A stretch of DNA of 5,833 nt from an uncultured Thermomonas sp. (GTDB lineage Bacteria; Pseudomonadota; Gammaproteobacteria; Xanthomonadales; Xanthomonadaceae): assembly GCA_946480065.1 (NCBI GenBank), contig CAMLJA010000131.1, positions 1-5,833 of the forward strand, given 5' to 3'. Shown here piece by piece: positions 1 to 5,756 of the stretch. Numbering within the stretch: the stretch's first letter is position 1; each line of letters begins with the position of its first letter. Under the pieces are notes generated by a model, which saw nothing but the letters and a program-made list of their open reading frames with translations, was not told the DNA's origin and ran no database searches. The position numbers and the translations under genes were made by a program.

Positions 1-5
1 AAGCG

Positions 6-11
6 TCTCCT
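6..11 (-). promoter_or_regulatory. Ribosome binding site for an unseen downstream gene
   Basis: On the minus strand the TAG stop of subunit I runs straight into AGGAGA, followed by CGCTT up to the window edge. A near-perfect Shine-Dalgarno overlapping a stop codon implies that another gene starts within a few bases beyond position 1 and belongs to the same operon. Subunit III or an assembly factor would be the natural guess, but none of its coding sequence is visible. Confidence 0.55.
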
Positions 12-1722
12 AGCCGTTGTCGAGCAGATAGCCGCGGTCGAGCACCGAACGTTCCCCGCCTACAGCGAGGCGCGCTTCCCACAGCGGATGTCGCGACGCG
101 ATTTGCGGAATCACCGCGAAGTTGTAGACCGGGGGGGGTGAGGACACGGCCCATTCCAGCGTCGGCGCATCCCAGGGGTTCGGGCCGGCGGGCTGGCCGC
201 TGCGCAATCCCTGGCGCACGTTGGCCAGGAACATCAGGATGCCCGTGGCGAACAGGAAGGCACCACAACTCACGACCAGGTTGGCGGTCCCGAAGCCCAT
301 GTGCTCGCTGTAGGTCCAGACCCGGCGCGGCATGCCGGCCAGCCCCAGCCAGTGCATCGGGAAGAACGTCAGGTTGAAGCCGATGAACATCACGCCGAAG
401 GTCCAGCGGCCGAACCGTTCGGGGATCATCTTGCCGGTGATCTTCGGGAACCAGTGGTAGATCGCGCCAATCACCGGGAACACGTTGATGCCGAGCAGCA
501 CGTAGTGCAGGTGCGCGACCACGAAATAGGTGTCGGTCAGTTGCCAGTCCAGCGCCAGGCTGGCGGTCATCACGCCGGACACGCCGCCGATCACGAACAG
601 CAGGATGAAGCCGGCGAAATACAGGAACGGCACCGTCATCCTGACGCGGCCGGTGTGGATCGTGGCGATCCAGGCGAACACCGCCACCGCGCTGGGGATG
701 GCGATGATGAAGCTGGCCGCCGAGAAGAAACTCAACGCGAGCACCGGGATGCCGGTCGCGAACATGTGGTGCAGCCAGACGCCGAAGCCGACGATCATGG
801 TCGAGACCGTCGCGACCGCGACCGCGGTGTAGCCGACCAGCGGGCGGCGGCAGTGCACCGGCAGCGCGTCGGACACCAGGCCCATCGCCGGCAGCACGAT
901 CGCGTAGACCCAGGGGTGGCCGAAAATCCAGAACAGGTGCTGCCACAGCAACGGCTGGCCGCCGCCGGACACCTCGAAGAAGTGGGTGCCGTAGTTGCGG
1001 TCCAGCCACAGCATCAGGCAGGCCAGGCTCACCGCGGGCACCGCGAGCAGGTTCGCGGCCGATGCGGTGAGCGTGCCCCAGACCAGGATCGGTACCCGGT
1101 TGATCGACATGCCGGGCGCGCGCATCCGCAGCAGGGTCACCACGAAGTTCGCCGACCCCACCGTGGTCGACAGGCCCAGGAAGATCAGCCCAAGCGCGTA
1201 CACGTCGATGTTGGGCCCGGGCGAATAGGCCCTGGCGGTGTTGGGAACGTAGTTGAACCACCCGCCGTCCGGCGCCGCGCCGAGCGGGAAACTGACGTAC
1301 AGGAACAGCCCCGCCGCGAGGAACAGCCAATAGCTGAGCGCATTGAGCCGCGGGAAGGCCATGTCGCGGCTGCCCAGGATCAGCGGCCACAGGTAGTTGG
1401 AAAAGCCCGACAGCATCGGCAGCGCGTACAGGAAGATCATCGTGACGCCGTGCATCGAGAACAGCTGGTTGTACTGCTCGGGCGACAGCACGCGCGCATC
1501 GGGTTGCGCCAGCTGCACGCGCATCGCAAGCGCTTCCACCCCACCGACCAGCAGGAACACGAAGGCCGTCACCAGGTAGCGGATGCCGATCGTCTTGTGG
1601 TCGACGGTGCCGAACCAGCCTCTCGGGCCGGGCGCGTCCTTCCACGCGCCTTCCAGGCGCTCGGCGAGCTCGGGCGGATTCGGGGAGGCCGGGCGCATGT
1701 CGGCGGGCGGAATCGTCGACAT
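10..1722 (-). CDS. ctaD: Cytochrome c oxidase subunit I, divergent (proton-channel residues missing)
   Basis: This 570-aa inner-membrane protein is the catalytic subunit of a haem-copper O2 reductase, with about 12 membrane segments between residues 47 and 503. The haem a ligands are H91 and H406, the haem a3 ligand is H404, and the CuB ligands are H269, H318 and H319. Y273 is the Tyr that cross-links to the CuB His in this family, and R466-R467 is the haem-propionate Arg pair (GMPRR). The lower D-channel is kept: N109, D120 in RDMAFPRLN, N127 and N192. Two family hallmarks are lost. The usual GHPEVY is GHPWVY (Glu to W271), and the PTGIK lysine position is A347 in PSAVAVF. It is neither canonical A1-type nor YSHPxV A2-type. 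The ATG overlaps the stop of subunit II by one base (TGATG), with GGGGAG nine bases upstream, so translation is coupled. The family call is certain; the bioenergetic role is not. Confidence 0.96.
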   Translation of the reverse strand: MSTIPPADMRPASPNPPELAERLEGAWKDAPGPRGWFGTVDHKTIGIRYLVTAFVFLLVGGVEALAMRVQLAQPDARVLSPEQYNQLFSMHGVTMIFLYALPMLSGFSNYLWPLILGSRDMAFPRLNALSYWLFLAAGLFLYVSFPLGAAPDGGWFNYVPNTARAYSPGPNIDVYALGLIFLGLSTTVGSANFVVTLLRMRAPGMSINRVPILVWGTLTASAANLLAVPAVSLACLMLWLDRNYGTHFFEVSGGGQPLLWQHLFWIFGHPWVYAIVLPAMGLVSDALPVHCRRPLVGYTAVAVATVSTMIVGFGVWLHHMFATGIPVLALSFFSAASFIIAIPSAVAVFAWIATIHTGRVRMTVPFLYFAGFILLFVIGGVSGVMTASLALDWQLTDTYFVVAHLHYVLLGINVFPVIGAIYHWFPKITGKMIPERFGRWTFGVMFIGFNLTFFPMHWLGLAGMPRRVWTYSEHMGFGTANLVVSCGAFLFATGILMFLANVRQGLRSGQPAGPNPWDAPTLEWAVSSPPPVYNFAVIPQIASRHPLWEARLAVGGERSVLDRGYLLDNG

Positions 1723-2753
1723 CAGTGCAGGCTCCCCAGGTAGTCGACGACGGCCTTTCGCTCGTCGTCATCCATCGGTACCCGGGGCATCCTCGCGCCC
1801 GGCTTCAGCGCCTGCGTGTGCGCAAGCCACTGCTCTCGCGCCGCCGGCGTATTGGGCAGGATGCCGGCGGCGAGCGTGGTGCGGCTCGCGAAATGGGTGA
1901 GGTCCGGCCCGTAGATGCCGCCGGCAGGGGTGCCGCGCACGGTGTGGCAACTCAAGCAATCCTTCGCGAATACCTCCGCGCCGCGTCCTTGCGGAGGCTG
2001 CGCCGGTTGCCGCGCATGTCGCAGCCAGGCCGCGAATTCGCCCGGCGGCAACGCGACCACGCGAATGCCCATTTTCGCGTGCTCCAGGCCGCAGAATTCC
2101 GCGCATTGCCCGATGTAGGTGCCCGGCGCATCCGCCTGAATCCAGGTGGCGTTCCACGCGCCGGGGATCGCGTCCATCTTCGGACCCAGCTTGGGGACCC
2201 AGAAATCGTGGATCACGTCCGCGGACGTGAGCTGCAGGCGCACGGGCGTCCCGGTGGGGACGACCAGCTCATTGGCCGTGGTGAAGACGTCCCCCGGGCG
2301 GTCCGCCTGGTAGCGGATCTCCCACCACCACTGGTGGGCGGTGACCTGCACCTGCACGCCTCCCCCTGCGGGCGGCGCGGCGACGGCGCGCGTGACCATG
2401 AAGTTCCAGACGGCCATGGCCAGCAACACGGGCACCGAGACACCCAGGCCCCAGTAGATCCAACCGAGCCCGCTTGCGCCCGGGTGCACGGTGGCGCCGT
2501 CCTCGAGCGCCGCGCGGCGACCTCGCCTGATCGCGATCAGGATCATCGCCAGGATCACGGCGACGACTGCCGTGCAGATCCAGAGGAAGCCGCCGGCCAA
2601 GGCCTGGATGGGCAGTGCCGCGGGGCCTGCGGCGTCCTCGAGGTAACCCATTGGCGTCGACACGCACCCCGACAGCAGGACGCCGCCGAACAGCGCTCCG
2701 GACCTGGGAAGACGTCGGGCTACCGCGATCGCGTGGCGTCGGCGCTGCCTCAT
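1722..2753 (-). CDS. coxB: Cytochrome c oxidase subunit II with fused C-terminal cytochrome c (caa3-like)
   Basis: This is the electron-entry subunit of the oxidase. The chosen ATG at 2753 gives 343 aa; a longer reading to 2876 only adds an Arg-rich stretch inside the preceding cytochrome gene. From this start there is a basic n-region and the lipobox LLSGC with C30, so it is a predicted lipoprotein. Two membrane segments follow, about 49-75 and 98-120. The CuA domain has QWWWEI at 141-146 and ligands H182, C217, E219, C221, H225 and M228. After it comes a monohaem domain with CLSCH (C266, C269, H270) and likely axial M322 in RMPRVP. The fusion puts haem c directly beside CuA, as in caa3 oxidases. 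The Glu normally found at the start of helix II (K-channel mouth) is not apparent near GLGWIYW. Its start lies 4 bp after the upstream cytochrome stop, and its stop overlaps the subunit I start. Confidence 0.95.
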   Translation of the reverse strand: MRQRRRHAIAVARRLPRSGALFGGVLLSGCVSTPMGYLEDAAGPAALPIQALAGGFLWICTAVVAVILAMILIAIRRGRRAALEDGATVHPGASGLGWIYWGLGVSVPVLLAMAVWNFMVTRAVAAPPAGGGVQVQVTAHQWWWEIRYQADRPGDVFTTANELVVPTGTPVRLQLTSADVIHDFWVPKLGPKMDAIPGAWNATWIQADAPGTYIGQCAEFCGLEHAKMGIRVVALPPGEFAAWLRHARQPAQPPQGRGAEVFAKDCLSCHTVRGTPAGGIYGPDLTHFASRTTLAAGILPNTPAAREQWLAHTQALKPGARMPRVPMDDDERKAVVDYLGSLH

Positions 2754-2757
2754 TGCC

Positions 2758-3354
2758 TCAATGCCCCTCGGCCTCGACATGGGCCATGTCGGCCTTCTTG
2801 TCTTCCGTCGCCCGCTGTGCCGGGACGAAATCACCCTGCAGCTCCGCCTGCGCCATGTCCGGGGGCACCCCGCCACCGAGCGAATGCACGTAGGCGGTCA
2901 GCTTCCAGAGAGTCTCGGGGGGCAGCGAGCGTCCCCAGGCGGGCATGCCTTTCGGGCGCCCCTCGGAGATGGTCTTGTAGATCGCCGAAGGCGTGCCGCC
3001 GAAGCCCCAGTGCGGATCGGTCAGGTTGGGCCCCATGCCGCCGGTGCCGCCGTAGTTGTGGCAGCCCGCGCAGTTCATCTCCATGAACAGGCGGTGGCCT
3101 TCCTCGATCGCGCGCGGATCGTCGCCATAGGGGTTGGACCAGGTGAGTGGCGCATGCGCCTCCGGCGAGCCGGCGATGTCGCCGGTCGGGGTGGCCGCGC
3201 GCCGGCGGGCCTCGGGCGGCATGTCCGGGGGCGGGGGAGAGTGCCTGCCCGTCGACGCGCCGGTGTCCGGGTGCGAGGCCATGATCCATCCGGTTGCACC
3301 GGCGGCGACCGCGGCGCTCGCGAGCATGGCGGCGATGGCGGTGGCCGTCTTCAT
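2758..3354 (-). CDS. Single-haem c-type cytochrome, probable electron carrier from the PQQ dehydrogenase
   Basis: This 198-aa exported class I cytochrome c probably accepts electrons from the PQQ dehydrogenase encoded just upstream and passes them to the oxidase encoded just downstream. Residues 1-26 form an Ala-rich export signal or an uncleaved anchor (MKTATAIAAML...). Residues 36-70 are a Pro/Ala-rich linker. The haem domain covers about 79-162, with CAGCH (C95, C98, H99) and axial M137 in GMPAWG. A polar, charged tail of about 35 residues follows (EDKKAD near 184-189). The ATG lies inside the dehydrogenase stop (ATGA, 4-bp overlap) with no good Shine-Dalgarno, so it probably depends on translational coupling. 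By position it matches XoxG/MxaG-type partner cytochromes, but the sequence alone does not assign it to that subfamily. Confidence 0.93.
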   Translation of the reverse strand: MKTATAIAAMLASAAVAAGATGWIMASHPDTGASTGRHSPPPPDMPPEARRRAATPTGDIAGSPEAHAPLTWSNPYGDDPRAIEEGHRLFMEMNCAGCHNYGGTGGMGPNLTDPHWGFGGTPSAIYKTISEGRPKGMPAWGRSLPPETLWKLTAYVHSLGGGVPPDMAQAELQGDFVPAQRATEDKKADMAHVEAEGH

Positions 3355-5270
3355 GGCGCTGTCGCGGCGACGTGCGGGGAATCTGCGGCGTCCTTGCCGT
3401 CCAGCGAGAATACGTAGAGCGTCGATCCGCGCTCCGGGAGCCCCTTGCGGCCCGACTGGACCATCGCCGCCCCACCGACGCCGCTGGCGATGGCCACGTA
3501 CTGGCGGCCATCAGGTCCCAGGTACGTCATGGGTTGGCCGACGATCCCCGACGACAGCTTCTGCTGCCAGAGCTTCTTGCCGGTCCGGGCGTCGACGGCG
3601 CGGAACCAGCCGTCGGTCGTGCCGTAGAACACCAGGTCTCCCGCGGTCGCCACCGCGCCCGACATCACCATGAACGGTTCGGGGATGGTCCAGGCGCGCT
3701 TGCCGGCGACCGGGTCCCAGGCGATGAACGCCCCCCAGTCGCCGTCCTCGCCATCGGCGGACATCCGGCGCATTTCCATCCCGTCGTAAGGGGTGCCCGG
3801 GATGTAGCTCACCTTGTGGTCGGTCAGGTCCATGCAGATGTTGAAGATGCCGACGTAGAGCAATCCCGTGCGGGGCGAGAACGCCGGGGGTTCCCAATCC
3901 TTCTGCCCGATGTCGGGCGGACAGACCCTGAGCTGGACGCCCACCTTGGGTTCCTTTTCGGGATTGACGATCGGACGCCCGGTCTTGTAGTCGAAGCCGG
4001 TGGACCAGTTCTGGTAGGCGAACGGATCCGCGCGCAGGACCTTGCCGGTCGTTCGATCCAGCACGTAGGCGTAGGTGTTGCGATCGAAGTGGACCAGGGT
4101 CTTGCGCATGCGTCCGCCGATCGGCAGGTCGAGCAACACCGCCTCGTTGACGCCGTCGTAGTCCCACTGGTCATGCGGCGTGAACTGGTAGGCCCAGACG
4201 GCCTCGCCGGTGTCGAGGTCGCGCGCGAACATCGTGGAGCTCCACAGGTTGTCGCCCGGGCGCTGCGCCGGGACCCGCGGGCCGGGATTGGAGGTCCCGT
4301 AGTAGATGAGGTTGAGCTCCGGGTCGTAGGAGATGAATCCCCAAACGGCGCCCGCGCCGGTGGGCGCCATGCCGGCCGGCCAACTGCGGACGCCGAGATC
4401 CTTGCCCTTGTACTGCGGGTAGAACGGCTTGAAGCGCGGCCCGATCTTGACCTTGTCGTCGGGGCCGGTGGAGGTCGCGCGCCACAGTTCCTTGCCGGTG
4501 GCGACGTCCAGTGCCGCGATCCAGCCGGTAACGCCCATTTCACCGCCGGAGTTGCCGACGATCACCTTGTCGCCCACCGCGAAGGCGGACATGGTCATGG
4601 TCACGCCGTTCTCGACGTTGTCCATCTTGGTCCGCCAGACTTCCTTGCCGGTCTTGGTATCGACGGCGACGACGTGCGCGTCGAGCAGCGTATAGATCAG
4701 CTTGCCGTCGGCGTAGGCCCAGCCTCGCAGCACGGGATCGCAGCAGGCCTTGCCGATCGCCATCTCGGAAGGCTTGGGTTCGAAGCTCCACTTGACCGGG
4801 GCGCCCGGCTTGGTGAGGTCCAGCGCGAACGCCTTGTCGGGGAAGGGCGAAACGACGTACATCGTGTCGCCCACCACCAGCGGTCCGCCCTCGTGGCCGT
4901 AAGGCACGCCGTCGGAAAAGGTCCACGCCACCTGCAGGCGATCCACGTTGCCGGTATTGATCTGGTCCAGCGGGCTGTAGCGCGTGTTCGCGTAGTCGCG
5001 GGCCTGGCTGTGCCACTCGCCGGCGGGCGTGTTCGGCGCGGGGTTGAAGCGGGGCGAGGACGCGCCTTGCGTCGGTGCGCGTGCCGTGGGTGCCGCGGGT
5101 GCGGGCGCGGCGCGCTGGCCGCACGCGACGGGCCCGAGCGCCAGGCAAGCAGCCATTGCAAGCGTCCGTAGGGGGCGAAGCCACGCATCATCGAGACTTG
5201 CGTTGCCGGCGACCACTGGAGCCGGTGGGCTGCAGCGGGGAAGAATCGAATGCGGGCGCTCGACGAGCAA
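3351..5270 (-). CDS. PQQ-dependent alcohol dehydrogenase (methanol/ethanol family), predicted lanthanide type
   Basis: This 639-aa periplasmic quinoprotein oxidises a primary alcohol with PQQ in an eight-bladed propeller. Family marks are E127 in GHEGGPLVV, the adjacent-cysteine disulfide C176-C177 with R182 (CCDPVLRGW), E244 in GGEMGV, W310 as the likely PQQ-stacking Trp, N328 in GTSNPGP, catalytic D370, R397, and a second Cys pair C450/C479. D372 in WDYDG is the extra Asp that marks XoxF/ExaF-like lanthanide enzymes; calcium enzymes have Ala, Ser or Thr there. No cytochrome c domain is fused, so a separate acceptor is needed and is the next gene. The TTG start is chosen for its AGGAGG five bases upstream. 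A hydrophobic stretch at 37-48 ends in GPVAC (C50), then an Ala/Pro-rich linker, suggesting a lipoprotein, although Pro at -3 is not canonical. The substrate cannot be told from sequence. Confidence 0.95.
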   Translation of the reverse strand: MLVERPHSILPRCSPPAPVVAGNASLDDAWLRPLRTLAMAACLALGPVACGQRAAPAPAAPTARAPTQGASSPRFNPAPNTPAGEWHSQARDYANTRYSPLDQINTGNVDRLQVAWTFSDGVPYGHEGGPLVVGDTMYVVSPFPDKAFALDLTKPGAPVKWSFEPKPSEMAIGKACCDPVLRGWAYADGKLIYTLLDAHVVAVDTKTGKEVWRTKMDNVENGVTMTMSAFAVGDKVIVGNSGGEMGVTGWIAALDVATGKELWRATSTGPDDKVKIGPRFKPFYPQYKGKDLGVRSWPAGMAPTGAGAVWGFISYDPELNLIYYGTSNPGPRVPAQRPGDNLWSSTMFARDLDTGEAVWAYQFTPHDQWDYDGVNEAVLLDLPIGGRMRKTLVHFDRNTYAYVLDRTTGKVLRADPFAYQNWSTGFDYKTGRPIVNPEKEPKVGVQLRVCPPDIGQKDWEPPAFSPRTGLLYVGIFNICMDLTDHKVSYIPGTPYDGMEMRRMSADGEDGDWGAFIAWDPVAGKRAWTIPEPFMVMSGAVATAGDLVFYGTTDGWFRAVDARTGKKLWQQKLSSGIVGQPMTYLGPDGRQYVAIASGVGGAAMVQSGRKGLPERGSTLYVFSLDGKDAADSPHVAATAP

Positions 5271-5275
5271 GGAAG

Positions 5276-5281
5276 CCTCCT
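5276..5281 (-). promoter_or_regulatory. Strong Shine-Dalgarno deciding a TTG start
   Basis: The minus strand reads AGGAGG (inside GAGAGGAGG, 5276-5284), then the five-base spacer CTTCC and TTG at 5270-5268. No in-frame ATG lies nearby before codon 39, which would be too late to include a full signal peptide. The one alternative is GTG at codon 19, which has no comparable ribosome binding site. The site therefore supports the TTG start. Confidence 0.8.
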
Positions 5282-5325
5282 CTCGATGTGCATGCGCGGT
5301 GCGCGTTGGGCGGATCCCGGGCGTC

Positions 5326-5344
5326 GCGCGTTGCGCGTTGCGCG
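5326..5344. repeat. Short tandem repeat, GCGCG units separated by TT
   Basis: Three GCGCG blocks are separated by TT, which is about 2.7 copies of a 7-bp unit, in the predicted leader of the dehydrogenase mRNA. It is probably low-complexity sequence; no function is indicated. Confidence 0.5.
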
Positions 5345-5386
5345 CTCACCACACGCAAGAAAACCGGCCCTTCACCTCGACGTTTT

Positions 5387-5414
5387 CCATGCGGTGCATG
5401 GCACGTCACCATGG
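5387..5414. repeat. Cluster of CCATG/CATGG inverted repeats in the leader
   Basis: CCATGC (5387-5392) and GCATGG (5396-5401) form a perfect six-base inverted repeat around GGT. CATGG (5397-5401) pairs again with CCATG (5409-5413) across seven bases. The two CCATG copies start 22 bp apart, about two helical turns. No T-run follows on either strand, so this is not an intrinsic terminator. It could be an operator, or a hairpin near the 5' end of the operon transcript. Confidence 0.4.
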
Positions 5415-5425
5415 ATTGAAACGCC

Positions 5426-5442
5426 GGCAACGTGATTGCCAA
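5426..5442 (-). promoter_or_regulatory. Candidate sigma-54 (-24/-12) promoter of the operon
   Basis: The minus strand reads TTGGCAATCACGTTGCC. It matches the RpoN consensus TGGCAC-N5-TTGC at the -24 GG (5440-5439) and -12 GC (5428-5427), with the required ten bases between them. The mismatches are after TTGGCA and at the last base. Initiation would be near 5415, giving a leader of about 145 nt before the TTG start. A sigma-54 promoter would need an activator bound upstream, and none is encoded in the window. No convincing -35/-10 pair was found at the same place. Confidence 0.45.
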
Positions 5443-5452
5443 GTGATATCAC
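5443..5452. promoter_or_regulatory. Perfect 10-bp palindrome GTGATATCAC next to the promoter candidate
   Basis: GTGATATCAC is fully self-complementary and directly abuts the -24 element. It is also nested in a wider inverted repeat, CGTGAT (5431-5436) and ATCACG (5448-5453). It has the look of an operator for a dimeric regulator, but the regulator is unknown. The half-site spacing does not fit the usual CRP/FNR arrangement. Confidence 0.35.
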
Positions 5453-5756
5453 GCCCGTTCCTCGCGGTTTAACGAAGCGCTGAGATTGCGCCTTCCCTGC
5501 GAGACCCCATCCCCATCGCGAGGATCGCGCATCGGCATCCACCCGGCGCATGCAGCGCTACCGCAAATCGCGAGTCGTCGCGTATCGGGGTGCAATCACC
5601 CTAGACCGGCGTCGGACAGAAGTCGGGCTTAAGGCAAGTCCATGACAGGTTCGCCGGCGCCCATGCGCGCTCGTTCGAAGCCTGCAGCCTCGATCGCCGC
5701 CTGCCGCTGCGGGAGGGATGTGCCCGCCGATGCGCAGGCGGATCAGAGACGGGGCG

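Larger units (their letters stand above)
5271..5756. other. Upstream non-coding/regulatory region
   Basis: No convincing gene lies here; the short open frames are Arg-rich and lack family-like features. The part from 5271 to about 5460 carries the ribosome binding site, tandem repeat, CCATG/CATGG cluster, -24/-12 candidate and GTGATATCAC palindrome. The stretch 5460-5756 holds weaker items: CGCGA-GGA-TCGCG (5517-5529), GGGTG-CAAT-CACCC (5588-5601), and a CCGCC/GGCGG stem (5724-5741) without a T-run. If the operon is activator-dependent, 5480-5640 is where upstream activator sites would be expected. Confidence 0.6.

Noticed and set aside
131..138. Run of eight G within subunit I, possible frameshift or slippage site
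   Set aside because: The frame stays intact on both sides and encodes the expected SSPPPVYNF segment, so no frameshift is indicated.
301..1743. Plus-strand open frame of 480 codons antisense to subunit I
   Set aside because: The product is very His/Gln/Arg-rich with no hydrophobic or domain structure. It is a shadow of the real membrane protein on the other strand.
2754..2876. Longer start for subunit II at 2876
   Set aside because: The extra 41 residues are Arg-rich, overlap the cytochrome gene and would bury the lipoprotein signal. The ATG at 2753 has a clean signal peptide and suits the operon spacing.
1725..3086. Plus-strand open frame of 453 codons across subunit II and the cytochrome
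   Set aside because: It spans two real minus-strand genes and their junction. Its composition is Arg/Pro-rich with no family features.
3294..5171. Plus-strand open frame of 625 codons antisense to the PQQ dehydrogenase
   Set aside because: It mirrors a gene with clear family motifs. Its product is rich in Arg, His, Asp and Val with no recognisable domain, as expected for an antisense frame in GC-rich DNA.
5346..5399. Possible 17-residue leader peptide on the minus strand (MHRMENVEVKGRFSCVW)
   Set aside because: There is no Shine-Dalgarno before either ATG, no similarity to PqqA (no E-x-x-x-Y core), and no attenuator-like structure after it.
5188..5442. 84-codon minus-strand frame across the leader
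   Set aside because: It overlaps the promoter candidate and the dehydrogenase start in another frame, with Arg/Ala-rich composition and no ribosome binding site seen.
5724..5741. CCGCC/GGCGG stem after the partial gene, possible terminator
   Set aside because: The five-base stem has an eight-base loop and no T-run on the minus strand, so it does not meet intrinsic-terminator criteria.
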